Shown here piece by piece: positions 8,319 to 17,560 of a stretch of 64,000 nt of DNA. The notes under the pieces were generated by a model that saw only the letters and a program-made list of their open reading frames with translations, had not been told where the DNA came from and did no database searches. Position numbers and translations under genes: made by a program. Positions within the stretch are counted from its first letter, which is position 1; each line of letters opens with the position of its first letter. The DNA comes from Flavobacterium sp. (GTDB lineage Bacteria; Bacteroidota; Bacteroidia; Flavobacteriales; Flavobacteriaceae), in NCBI RefSeq assembly GCF_027531905.1, contig NZ_JAPZSU010000018.1, positions 1 through 64,000 of the forward strand, in the 5' to 3' direction.

Positions 8319-8515
8319 CCGTTGGGTAAAATTCAAATAAAGCAATAACTTACCACATAGAGCCATAGATTAATAGCAAATCAACATAGAAAAAACAGAA
8401 ATAGCACTATTTCTCACAATAGATAAGCTATGTGAATAGTAAAACGTCTATTTGTGTCTTTTAAAAAACTATAAATTCTATGATTCTATGTGGTAAAAAT
8501 AAATCATCCAACGGG
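8319..8515. repeat. MITE-like inverted-repeat element, copy C
   Basis: CCGTTGGGTAAAATT (from 8319) and, inverted, the end ATCCAACGGG (to 8515) form terminal inverted repeats. Inner CCACATAGA/TCTATGTGG are also complementary. The centre AGAAATAGCACTATTTCTCACA is shared exactly with copy A. It begins eight bases after the GxxExxY stop codon. Confidence 0.75.
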
Positions 8516-8528
8516 TTAAATTATAGTT

Positions 8529-8668
8529 TAACCTATTGGTTAAAATGAAGAATAGCAGTATTTATCGAACATCTATGTAAAAAGTAAAACTTCTAAAAGT
8601 CCTTTAAAACACTATAAAATTCTATGCTTCTAGCCTGCACTGAGGCATCGAAGTGTGGTAAAAAAATC
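8529..8668. repeat. MITE-like element, decayed copy D
   Basis: TAACCTATTGGTTAAAAT followed by AATAGCAGTATTT, ATAAAATTCTATGCTTCTAG and CCTGCACTGAGGCATCGAAG reproduces the right half of copy A, including its distinctive inner arm, but the left half is largely missing. It directly precedes btuD. Copies C and D together fill 8311-8716. Confidence 0.6.
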
Positions 8669-8716
8669 TCAGAATGTGTTACATCAAATTCGTTGTACGG
8701 ATTTAAAATTTAAAAA

Positions 8717-9502
8717 ATGGAAGAAACTATCATCCTTCAAACCCAATCGATAAGCATTGGTTATCAAAACAAAAAAGTAAGCACTCTTGTTGCTAAGGAG
8801 GTTTCTATTGCGCTTAAAAAAGGAAAACTAACGGCTTTAATTGGTGCTAATGGGATTGGAAAATCGACCTTGCTGAAAACGATTACTGGAATTCAAACCC
8901 CTCTTGAGGGTGATGTTTTGTTGCACGGTAAAAACATAGCAAATTACAGTGCATCAGCTTTGTCACAAGAAATGAGTTTGGTATTGACCGAGAAATTACC
9001 TCCCAGTAATTTAACCGTGTATGAATTAGTAGCGTTAGGACGTCAGCCTTACACCAATTGGATTGGCACCTTGACCGAGGAAGATAAAATTCAGGTTGAA
9101 AAAGCATTGTCACTTACTCAAATCAGTCATTTGGCCGATAAAAAACATTATCAAATTAGCGATGGGCAATTGCAAAAAGTACTCATTGCACGCGCCTTAG
9201 CTCAGGATACGCCTTTGATTATTTTGGATGAGCCTACTACGCATTTGGATTTGTTACACAAAGTTTCGTTATTGAAATTACTTAAAAAACTCACCCACGA
9301 AACGGGGAAATGTATTCTTTTCTCAACTCACGATATCGATATGGCGATTCAATTGAGTGACGAAATGATTATTATGACGCCAGAAACCGTAGTGCAAGAT
9401 GAACCTTGTAATTTGATTGCGAAAGGAAGTTTCAATACGCTTTTTAAAGATGAGCATATTGTTTTTGATAATGAAAAAGGGAAGTTTGTGATTACGGGTT
9501 AA
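8717..9502 (+). CDS. btuD: ABC transporter ATP-binding protein (BtuD-like)
   Basis: A 261-residue ATPase. Visible are Walker A GANGIGKST, the Q-loop region MSLVLTEK, an ABC signature variant ISDGQLQKVLIARALAQ (SDGQ replacing the usual SGGE/Q), Walker B LIILDEPTTHLDL and the H-loop STHDIDMA. It would power the BtuF-BtuC importer from the cytoplasmic face. It is separated from btuC by the inserted block, so it either relies on read-through across the MITE-like repeats or on its own promoter, which is not obvious. Length is normal for FecE/BtuD-type ATPases. Confidence 0.88.
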   Translation: MEETIILQTQSISIGYQNKKVSTLVAKEVSIALKKGKLTALIGANGIGKSTLLKTITGIQTPLEGDVLLHGKNIANYSASALSQEMSLVLTEKLPPSNLTVYELVALGRQPYTNWIGTLTEEDKIQVEKALSLTQISHLADKKHYQISDGQLQKVLIARALAQDTPLIILDEPTTHLDLLHKVSLLKLLKKLTHETGKCILFSTHDIDMAIQLSDEMIIMTPETVVQDEPCNLIAKGSFNTLFKDEHIVFDNEKGKFVITG

Positions 9503-9610
9503 GCCCCCTAGCCCCCAAAAGGGGGAATTAAATCCTTGGTGTAAAATGTATAACCGCTAAGTTCGCAAAGGGTTTACGCTAAGGGCACAAAAAAATAAAA
9601 AATAAAAGTC

Positions 9611-10390
9611 ATCGAAGTTTTTTATGAATTGGAATGCTTATTTTGAACCATATAAGGCAAATAAGGGCATATAAGGTTAGTTTTGAAATACGCTTCTAAA
9701 AATTAAACCGCAAAGGACACAAAGGGATTACGCAAGGAACGCAAAAAAAATACAAACATATAAGTTATCGAAGTTTTTTATGAATAGGAATGCTTATTTT
9801 GAACCATATAAGGCAAATAAGGACATTGAAGGTTAGTTTTGAAATACGCTTCTAAAAATTAAACCGCAAAGGACGCAAAGGAATTACGCAAGGAACGCAA
9901 AAAAAATACAAACATATAAGTCATCGAAGTTTTTTATGAAATGGAATGCTTATTTTGAACCATATAAGGCAAATAAGGACATTGAAGGTTAGTTTTGAAA
10001 TACGCTTCTAAAAATTAAACCGCAAAGGACGCAAAGGAATTACGCAAGGGGCGCAAAAAAATACAAACATATAAGTCATCGAAGTTTTTTATGAATTGGA
10101 ATGCTTATTTTGAACCATATAAGGCAAATAAGGGCATATAAGGTTAGTTTTGAAATACGCTTCTAAAAATTAAACCGCAAAGGACGCAAAGGGATTTCGC
10201 AAAGGGGCGGAAAAAAATACAAACATATAAGTCATGGAAGTTTTTATGAATAGGAATGCCTATTTTGAACCATATAAGGCAAATATGGGCATAGAAGTAT
10301 CCATCTGTGAAAATCTGTGGAATTTGTGTCTAAAAATTTAACCGCAAAGATCGCAAAGATTTACGCAAAGGGCGCAAAGACAACTATATA
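9611..10390. repeat. Tandem array of a ~156-bp repeat, five copies
   Basis: Units start at about 9611, 9767, 9923, 10078 and 10234, spacing 155-156. Each has ATCGAAGTTTTTTATGAA, a GAACCATATAAGGCAAATAAG segment split by small changes, TACGCTTCTAAAAATTAAACCG and GCAAAGGACGCAAAGG...TACGCAAGG. The first four copies are nearly identical and the last has decayed. A CCCCC-AAAA-GGGGG hairpin lies at 9513-9528 just after btuD. No gene is recognised in 9503-10502. Confidence 0.9.
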
Positions 10391-10502
10391 ACTTCGTGTT
10401 ACTTCGTGTCTACTTTGTGTTTCTTTGTGGTAAAAAAAACCGCTAAGGACGCAAATAGTACCAGCTCATAAAAACTGAACACTAACAGCTGTAAACTGCC
10501 AA

Positions 10503-10967
10503 CTAAATTTTGCCCAATGAAAGTTGTCTTCTCGCTTCGCCAACAACAAAGGCAACAGAATTGGCAATATTAAAACTGCGAATCAGGGGCGACATAGGGA
10601 TTTTTAATTGATTTTCTTTGGCGAACAAATCCAATACTTCCTGGCTCAAGCCTACGCTTTCTTTGCCAAAAACCAACCAGTCTTCGTCTTGAAATTCGAT
10701 ATTCAAATAAGAATGCTCTGCATGAGAACTCATTAAAAATACTCTTGAAGTATCTGGAATTACCTTCATCCATTCGGCTACATTTTGGTATTCGGTCACC
10801 TCCAGATGCACCCAATAATCCAGTCCGGAACGTTTGAGGTTTTTGTCATTGATAACAAAACCAAACGGGTGTATTAAATGCAGACGGCTTTCTGTACCAA
10901 CACATAAGCGGCCAATATTACCAGTATTATTAGGAATTTCAGGTTCGACGAGTACGATGTTTAACAT
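10503..10967 (-). CDS. trmL: tRNA (cytidine(34)-2'-O)-methyltransferase
   Basis: A 154-residue SPOUT-class methyltransferase. MLNIVLVEPEIPNNTGNIGRLC is the conserved N-terminus with the catalytic Arg; LVFGKESVGLSQEVL and SFNIANSVAFVVGEARRQL make up the trefoil-knot SAM site. TrmL dimers methylate the 2'-hydroxyl of the wobble base in tRNA-Leu isoacceptors. The length is that of the minimal SpoU-family TrmL, without an added RNA-binding domain. It stands alone after the tandem repeat array. Confidence 0.92.
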   Translation of the reverse strand: MLNIVLVEPEIPNNTGNIGRLCVGTESRLHLIHPFGFVINDKNLKRSGLDYWVHLEVTEYQNVAEWMKVIPDTSRVFLMSSHAEHSYLNIEFQDEDWLVFGKESVGLSQEVLDLFAKENQLKIPMSPLIRSFNIANSVAFVVGEARRQLSLGKI

Positions 10968-11028
10968 GTTTTAGTTTTTGGGTTTTGGATGTGAGTTGGT
11001 TCTAATTACTTTAAAAATTCACAACGCA

Positions 11029-11592
11029 TTATTCAAAATTCATAATTTCTTTTACTTCTCCAGCTTGTAAATCGTTCAAGTGTACATTTCCTATTCGAAT
11101 ACGAACTAATCGTAAAGTAGGAAACCCTACGGCGGCAGTCATTTTGCGTACTTGACGAAATTTGCCTTCATTTACCGTAATCGAAGCCCATGAAGTGGGC
11201 CCGTGTCGCTCATCTCTGATTTTCTTACCTCGTGGTCCAAAATCAGGAATCTCGTTTACAATAAAGGCTTCACAAGGTTTGGTTGTATATTTAGTTCCGT
11301 TGAAGCCTATTTCAACTCCTTTTTTTATTTGCTCAATAGCTTCGGGAGTAATTACACCATCCACTTGAACATAATATTCTTTATCCACTTTTTTACTTCT
11401 AATTTGCTCACTAACTTTTCCATCCGTCGTCAAGAGCAATAAGCCTTCTGAATCTTCGTCTAAACGACCTATTGCCATCGTGCCCTCTGGAAAATCATAC
11501 AGCTCTCCTAACAACCGTTTTTTCCGTTTCAGCTGATAAATAAACTGACTTAAATAGCCGTAGGGTTTATGAAGAAGAAAATGACGGTGCAT
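11029..11592 (-). CDS. rluE: RsuA/RluB/E/F-family rRNA pseudouridine synthase (RluE-like)
   Basis: 187 residues from ATG 11592; a GTG seven codons upstream is possible but the ATG directly precedes the conserved FLLHKPYGYLSQF. The catalytic Asp lies in GRLDEDSEGLLLLT, and GKFRQVRKMTAAVGFPTLRLVRIRIG is the C-terminal active-site segment. There is no N-terminal S4 domain, which, with the KPYG...Q start, fits RluE, the enzyme for one 23S rRNA uridine. The exact target cannot be proven from sequence. Confidence 0.85.
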   Translation of the reverse strand: MHRHFLLHKPYGYLSQFIYQLKRKKRLLGELYDFPEGTMAIGRLDEDSEGLLLLTTDGKVSEQIRSKKVDKEYYVQVDGVITPEAIEQIKKGVEIGFNGTKYTTKPCEAFIVNEIPDFGPRGKKIRDERHGPTSWASITVNEGKFRQVRKMTAAVGFPTLRLVRIRIGNVHLNDLQAGEVKEIMNFE

Positions 11593-11840
11593 GTATTTTG
11601 GATTTAAAGTCACAAATATAGCGGGTTATTCTATTTTAAAAAAAACTCACCTACAAAGTCTCTCTTTACTATACCTCATTATCCTCCTTTTATGACATCA
11701 AAAAAGCAAGTCATGTCATTTAACCTGTATTAAAAACACACAACAACTACTTTTACTACAAAGGAAATAAGCAAATAAAAACAACTTAATTATACTCACA
11801 CTTTTCTTAAAAAATCTATTAGCATTTAAATCAAAAAATT

Positions 11841-12497
11841 ATGAACGATGAATTCATTGGCACTATTAAACTTTTCGCAGGTAGTTTTGCACCTGCAGGC
11901 TATTTTACTTGTGAAGGGCAACTTTTATCAATCAGAAATTATACTGCGTTGTTTGCTATATTAGGAACCTATTATGGTGGAGATGGTGTTAACACTTTTA
12001 AATTACCTGACTTACGTGGTGCTTTTCCAACACAATGCACTAACACAGCGGGTGTACACCCTGGAGGAACTTATGTACTTGGACAAACTGGTGGAGAACA
12101 GGCTACGACCATTACAGCGATGAACATGCCACCTCACACCCACACTATAATAAAAGGACCAGGAACGAATATAACTGGAAATGTATCCGTAAACACCACA
12201 TTACAAGCTAGTACAGGTGATGGTGCTAACTCAACTCCTTCCGCGACTAATAATGTTTTAGGAAAAACGGTTGATACGAGCGGAGCTGGAGACCCTAATT
12301 TGTATACTAATGCCACACCGAATCAAAATTTAGCAGGAATTAGTTCAACAGCGACCAATAATTTAAATTTTGACCCAACAGGCTTACAATTGACTCCTTG
12401 GGGCTCTGGCCCCATACCCTTGCCAACGCTACCCCCTTTTGTGGCTATGCAATATATCATATGCTATCAGGGAGTTTTTCCTTCTAGACCACAATAA
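11841..12497 (+). CDS. Phage tail-collar domain protein (MdpB-like)
   Basis: A 218-residue protein. The N-terminal EFIGTIKLFAGSFAPAGYFTCEGQLLSI and ALFAILGTYYGGDGVNTFKLPDLRG are the tail-collar/microcystin-dependent-protein signature. GEQATTITAMNMPPHTHTI follows, with a low-complexity Asn/Thr-rich C-terminal half. Such proteins resemble phage short-tail-fibre domains but occur as lone chromosomal genes in many bacteria, and their function there is unsettled. No other phage gene is present. It precedes a giant T9SS adhesin, so a surface role is possible but inferred. No signal peptide is visible. Confidence 0.82.
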   Translation: MNDEFIGTIKLFAGSFAPAGYFTCEGQLLSIRNYTALFAILGTYYGGDGVNTFKLPDLRGAFPTQCTNTAGVHPGGTYVLGQTGGEQATTITAMNMPPHTHTIIKGPGTNITGNVSVNTTLQASTGDGANSTPSATNNVLGKTVDTSGAGDPNLYTNATPNQNLAGISSTATNNLNFDPTGLQLTPWGSGPIPLPTLPPFVAMQYIICYQGVFPSRPQ

Positions 12498-12568
12498 ATA
12501 TAAAAAAATGGACTATTATTCAATAGTTCATTTTTATATATATATGATAATAAACACATTAAAAAATT

Positions 12569-15500
12569 ATGATAAAAAAACTACTTCTCATTGGATGTTT
12601 TCTAAGTTTGTTTACATCCTCACTGGCTCAAACTACTTTATCACCTGGTGATATTGCTATTATAGGGGTAAATTTTGATGATTTTACTAATTATGAACTG
12701 ACCATAGTAACATTGGCTCCCATTGCTGCCAACACACAAATTAGAATTAGTGATTATTGGTACAATGAGAACACACCAAATAAACTAACTAATATTACAA
12801 ATACTGGTACTGCCTTGACATCAGAAGGATCTATTTTATGGCAACCTACGGAGGCTATTCCAGCAGGTACTGTATATAAAATAAGTATCGTACAAGAAGG
12901 CAATACTGTGACTGGCTTACCAGGAAACGTTTCAGTTACTGGATGGTCAACACCTATTGGTACTCCTTCATCACAAGGTGGTGACAACTGGTTCATCTAT
13001 CAAGGTACTAGTGTCACAGATGTTACCAATTTTGTTTTTCTTTGGGGAAATGGTTCTCCTAGAACTATAAACAGTTTTACAGTAACTCCGGGTCAATTTG
13101 TGCCAAGTGGAAGTGGTAATCTAAGCAGTAATCTTGTAACTTACCTACCAACACCAAGTTTAACCTTAGGTACCAATGCCATTGCGTTAACAGTTGACCC
13201 GACACTCGCTACTGGTGGTCTTCATGGCGACAACAATGCTTATACAGGTATAAAAGAAGGCACAAAAGCAGCATTACTAGCTGCAATTTGTAATACAAGT
13301 AACTGGATTAAAAATGAATTAACGACTTATGACATCAATCCAGGGGGAACAACCTTCCCAGGTACTAATCCAATTTTTAGTGTTACAAACAATAGCGCAC
13401 CAACTGATATTGCCCTTTCAAATACTTCAATCAACGAAAATGTAGCGGCTAACTCAACCGTGGGAACGCTTTCTACTACTGATCCTGATTCAGGAAATAC
13501 ATTTACCTATACTTTGGTTGCTGGAGCAGGTAGTACAGATAATGCCTCGTTCTCTATCTCTGGAAACAATCTGACAATTAACGCAAGTCCTAATTTTGAA
13601 ACTAAATCTTCTTATTCTGTCCGCATTCGTACAACGGATCAAGGAAATTTAACTTTCGAAAAAGTATTTACCATTACCATCAATAACGTCAATGAAACAC
13701 CAACAGATATTACTTTGTCTGATTCTGACATTGATGAAAATGTGGTGGCTAACTCAACTGTGGGAGCACTTTCTTCTACTGATCCTGATGCAGGAAATAC
13801 GTTTACCTATACTTTGGTTGCAGGAGCAGGTAGTACAGACAATGCCTCGTTCTCTATCTCTGGAAACAATCTGACAATTAACGCAAGTCCTAATTTTGAA
13901 ACCAAATCTTCTTATTCTGTCCGCATTCGTACAACGGATCAAGGAAGTTTAACTTTCGAAAAAGCCTTTACTATTTCCATTACTAATGTCAATGAAGCAC
14001 CAACGGATATTACTTTGTCTGCTGCTGCTATCAACGAAAATGTGCCGGCTAACTCAACTGTGGGAGCACTTTCTTCAACCGATGTAGATAACAGTTCGTT
14101 TACTTATTCTTTAGCAGCTGGAGCTGGGGATACTGATAATGCTGCGATTACCATTTCTGGTAGTGATTTGAAAATTACTGCAAGTCCTGATTTTGAAACT
14201 AAATCTTCGTATTCGGTTCGTATTCGTACAACCGATCAAGGCGGTTTGACTTTCGAAAAAGCGTTCACGATTACCATTAATAATGTGAATGAAGCGCCAA
14301 CGGATATTGCCCTTTCAAATACTTCGATTAACGAAAATGTAAGTGCTAATTCGGCTGTAGGAGCTCTTTCTTCTACTGATCCTGATTCAGGAAATACGTT
14401 TACCTATAATTTGGTTGCTGGAGCAGGTAGTACAGACAATGCCTCGTTCTCTATTACAGGAAACAGCGTGACCATTAACGCAAGCCCGGATTTTGAAACC
14501 AAATCATTCTATTCTGTTCGTATTCGTACAACGGATCAAGGAAGTTTAACTTTCGAAAAAGCATTCACTATCACTATTAATGATGTGAGTGATATAAATC
14601 AAGCGCCAACGGATATAACGTTGTCTGCTGCTGCCATTGATGAAAATGTGGCAGCTAACTCCACTGTTGGAACTTTGTCTTCAACCGATGGAGATACTAG
14701 TTCGTTTACGTATTCTTTAGTAGCTGGAACTGGAGATGCTGATAATGCTGTGTTTACAATTTCAGGTTCTGATTTGAAAATTATTGCTAGTCCTGATTTT
14801 GAAACCAAAGCATCTTACTCTGTTCGCGTTCGAACTTTCGATGGAACTTCCACTTTTGAAAAAGCCTTTACTGTTTCCATTAATGATTTAAACGAAGCGC
14901 CAACAGATATTACGCTGTCTGCTACTGCCATTGATGAAAATGTGGCAGCTAACTCCACTGTTGGAACTTTGTCTTCAACCGATGGAGATACTAGTTCGTT
15001 TACGTATTCTTTAGTAGCTGGAACTGGAGATACTGATAATGCTGTGTTTAGTATTTCAGGTTCTGATTTGAAAATTATTGCTAGTCCTGATTTTGAAACC
15101 AAAGCCTCTTACTCTGTTCGCATTCGAACTTTCGATGGTACTTCTACTTTTGAAAAAGCCTTTACTATTTCCATTAATGATATCAATGAAGCGCCAACGG
15201 ATATTGCGTTGTCTGCTTTAGTAATTAATGAGAGAGTAGCAACTAACTCGACTGTTGGAGCTTTTACTTCAACGGATTTCGATTCAGGAAATACATTTAC
15301 TTATTCTCTTGTAAATGGACTTGGAGATGCAGACAATGCTTCATTTAGTATTAGTGGTGCTACTTTACTTATTGCTACTAGCCCTGATTTTGAAACGAAA
15401 GCTTCCTATTCCATTCGTGTTAAAGCTACGGATCAAAACGGTCTGTTTTTTGAAAAACAATTTACCATTACCATTAATGATGTATGTGAACTTGACGGTT

Positions 15501-17425
15501 CTCTAACATTGGCTAATGATACTCTAAATCCTACGCAAACCAATGTGTCTTGTAACGGTGGAACTAATGGTTCAGCTTCCGTTACTCCTCCGGGAGGGGC
15601 TGGTGGCTATACTTATTCTTGGTCACCTTCAGGTGGAACGGCTGCAACAGCTACTGGTCTTGCAGCTGGAAGTTATACCGTAACGATTACAGGTGCCAAT
15701 TCTTGTACGACTACTCGGAACTTCACCATTACACAACCCACGGCAATTGCTTTCACCACAACCGTTTTATCTGATTATGATTATAATACAGGATACAGTC
15801 AAACTATAGCAACTTCAGGAGGAACAGGAACTAAAACCTATGCTGTTACAGCGGGAAGTTTGCCTTCTGGTTTTTCGCTATCAACAGCTGGAGAGATCAC
15901 AGGTATTTCGACTCAGATTGCTAATAGTACTTTTACGGTTACCGCTACTGATGCTAATGGTTGTACGGCTACCTATAATTATGTCTTAAAATTAAATCAA
16001 ATCCCAATTACTGTAACTGCAACACCTTCTCAAACTAAAGTGTATGGAGAGAGTGATCCTGTTTTAACTTATACCGTATCACCGAGTTTACTTCCTGGCG
16101 ATTCATTTACAGGATCTTTAACCAGAGTTAGTGGTGAAGATATCGGGAATTATGCTATTGATCAAGGTTCGCTTTCAGCTGGGTCTAACTATTTAATTAC
16201 TTATGTTGGAGCTAACCTTACTATTACGGCAAAACCAATTACCGTAACGGCAACCCCATCACAAACGAAAGTTTACGGAGCAACTGATCCTGTTTTTGTT
16301 TATAGCGTTTCACCAAGTTTAGTAGGCAGTGATTCCTTTACAGGCGCTTTAACTAGAGCTGCGGGGGAGAACGCAGGAACTTATGCTATTAACCAAGGAA
16401 GTTTGAGTGCTGGATCTAATTATACCATTACTTATGTAAGAAAAGATTTTACTATTACGGCAAAACCTATCACAGTAACGGCAAATGCTTCACAAAGTAA
16501 AGTATACGGAACAATAGATCCTGTTTTCACCTATACTGTTTCTCCGAGCTTAGTAAGTGGTGATTCTTTCACTGGAGCTTTGACAAGAGTTGATGGAGTG
16601 AATGTGGGTGTTTATCCTATAACACAAGGAACGTTAAGTGCAGGTTCAAATTATACCATCCAATATAATAGTTCCAATTTTACTATTACTAAAGCAGATC
16701 AGGTAATTACCTGGAACCAGACTTTGGGATTAGGTTGTAATGGAGAAACTAGTCTTGTTTTGACGGCTGTTGCTACTAGTGGTTCAGCAATAAATTACAC
16801 TTCATCCAATCCGACTATTGCAAGTGTATCCAATAATTCATTGCTTTTCCAAAATTATGGGGCCGCCACTATAACAGCTTCACAACCAGGCAACATGAAT
16901 TACAATGCAGCTCCACCTGTTGTTTTACCAGTAGTAGCTAGTCAGCCAAACCTGATTAGAAAACAATTTGAAAATATTATCTTCTTTGACAATAGTTCTA
17001 AGAGTTTTAAATCGTATAGCTGGTATAAAAATGGGGTTTTAGTGCCGAGTCAAACTTCACAATATTTCAAAGAAAGTGGCGCCTTGAATGGGACTTATTA
17101 TGCTGTAGCAACAAAATTAGACGGAACATTAATTACAACCTGTCCGTTGACTTTATCTCCATCAGTGGAAGATGAGTATATAAGAATTGTTCCAAACCCT
17201 GTTAGAAGTAATGCGAGTTTCCAATTGACTACGAATGTTAGTTCAAGTAAATTACAAAATGCACGTGTTGAGCTTTTTAATTTAATAGGAAACTTGTTAA
17301 CTACTATAAATACAAGTCAAAACACTACTGACATGATCGCTCCGAGTGTTGAGGGGCTTTATATTGTCAAAATGACCTTAACCAACGGCAAATATTTTAC
17401 TAAAAACCTTTTAGTAAAAAATTAA
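12569..17425 (+). CDS. Giant T9SS-secreted adhesin with cadherin-like, SprB and MBG repeats
   Basis: 1618 residues. The signal peptide is MIKKLLLIGCFLSLFTSSLA-Q. Residues ~20-270 form an N-terminal beta-rich domain. Seven ~100-residue cadherin-like repeats, each starting (A/T)PTDI(A/T)LS with (I/E)NENV or DENV and ending FTITINNVNE-like, run to ~970. A SprB-type repeat (TNVSCNGGTNGSASVTP, YTYSWSPSGG) follows, then a putative Ig-like He_PIG domain (SLPSGFSLSTAGEI), three MBG repeats (PITVTATPSQTKVYG) and a C-terminal T9SS type A sorting domain (IVPNPVRSNASF to KNLLVKN). The protein is therefore exported by the type IX system and anchored on or released from the surface. Several DNA repeats are nearly identical. 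Confidence 0.92.
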   Translation: MIKKLLLIGCFLSLFTSSLAQTTLSPGDIAIIGVNFDDFTNYELTIVTLAPIAANTQIRISDYWYNENTPNKLTNITNTGTALTSEGSILWQPTEAIPAGTVYKISIVQEGNTVTGLPGNVSVTGWSTPIGTPSSQGGDNWFIYQGTSVTDVTNFVFLWGNGSPRTINSFTVTPGQFVPSGSGNLSSNLVTYLPTPSLTLGTNAIALTVDPTLATGGLHGDNNAYTGIKEGTKAALLAAICNTSNWIKNELTTYDINPGGTTFPGTNPIFSVTNNSAPTDIALSNTSINENVAANSTVGTLSTTDPDSGNTFTYTLVAGAGSTDNASFSISGNNLTINASPNFETKSSYSVRIRTTDQGNLTFEKVFTITINNVNETPTDITLSDSDIDENVVANSTVGALSSTDPDAGNTFTYTLVAGAGSTDNASFSISGNNLTINASPNFETKSSYSVRIRTTDQGSLTFEKAFTISITNVNEAPTDITLSAAAINENVPANSTVGALSSTDVDNSSFTYSLAAGAGDTDNAAITISGSDLKITASPDFETKSSYSVRIRTTDQGGLTFEKAFTITINNVNEAPTDIALSNTSINENVSANSAVGALSSTDPDSGNTFTYNLVAGAGSTDNASFSITGNSVTINASPDFETKSFYSVRIRTTDQGSLTFEKAFTITINDVSDINQAPTDITLSAAAIDENVAANSTVGTLSSTDGDTSSFTYSLVAGTGDADNAVFTISGSDLKIIASPDFETKASYSVRVRTFDGTSTFEKAFTVSINDLNEAPTDITLSATAIDENVAANSTVGTLSSTDGDTSSFTYSLVAGTGDTDNAVFSISGSDLKIIASPDFETKASYSVRIRTFDGTSTFEKAFTISINDINEAPTDIALSALVINERVATNSTVGAFTSTDFDSGNTFTYSLVNGLGDADNASFSISGATLLIATSPDFETKASYSIRVKATDQNGLFFEKQFTITINDVCELDGSLTLANDTLNPTQTNVSCNGGTNGSASVTPPGGAGGYTYSWSPSGGTAATATGLAAGSYTVTITGANSCTTTRNFTITQPTAIAFTTTVLSDYDYNTGYSQTIATSGGTGTKTYAVTAGSLPSGFSLSTAGEITGISTQIANSTFTVTATDANGCTATYNYVLKLNQIPITVTATPSQTKVYGESDPVLTYTVSPSLLPGDSFTGSLTRVSGEDIGNYAIDQGSLSAGSNYLITYVGANLTITAKPITVTATPSQTKVYGATDPVFVYSVSPSLVGSDSFTGALTRAAGENAGTYAINQGSLSAGSNYTITYVRKDFTITAKPITVTANASQSKVYGTIDPVFTYTVSPSLVSGDSFTGALTRVDGVNVGVYPITQGTLSAGSNYTIQYNSSNFTITKADQVITWNQTLGLGCNGETSLVLTAVATSGSAINYTSSNPTIASVSNNSLLFQNYGAATITASQPGNMNYNAAPPVVLPVVASQPNLIRKQFENIIFFDNSSKSFKSYSWYKNGVLVPSQTSQYFKESGALNGTYYAVATKLDGTLITTCPLTLSPSVEDEYIRIVPNPVRSNASFQLTTNVSSSKLQNARVELFNLIGNLLTTINTSQNTTDMIAPSVEGLYIVKMTLTNGKYFTKNLLVKN
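13396..15486 (+). repeat. Seven tandem ~300-bp coding repeats within the adhesin gene
   Basis: Repeat starts lie near 13396, 13697, 13997, 14297, 14603, 14897 and 15187. Units 1, 2 and 4 share long identical stretches (for example in the GAGCAGGTAGTACAGA region), and units 5 and 6 are nearly identical to each other. This is a substrate for unequal recombination and so for length variation of the adhesin. Confidence 0.88.
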
Positions 17426-17444
17426 AGTGATTTATTGAATAAAA

Positions 17445-17480
17445 CCTCCTCTTTTTAAAAAATGAGGAGGGATTATTCTC
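17445..17480 (+). terminator. Terminator-like hairpin after the adhesin
   Basis: CCTCCTC (17445-17451) pairs with GAGGAGG (17464-17470), with an AT-rich loop, 20 bases after the adhesin stop. The downstream T-tract is poor. Confidence 0.55.
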
Positions 17481-17560
17481 ATAAAAAACAAGTTTGAGAA
17501 AGCAAAAAACCAATAGATAAAAGGCAATAACATACAGAAACGCTAAAAAAATTTACATCT

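Noticed and set aside
11841-12497. Prophage remnant suggested by the tail-collar protein
   Set aside because: No capsid, portal, terminase, integrase or lysis gene is nearby; lone MdpB-like genes are common on chromosomes.
13754-15102. Antisense open frames across the adhesin repeats
   Set aside because: They mirror the repetitive coding strand, resemble no family, and vary only with the repeat unit.
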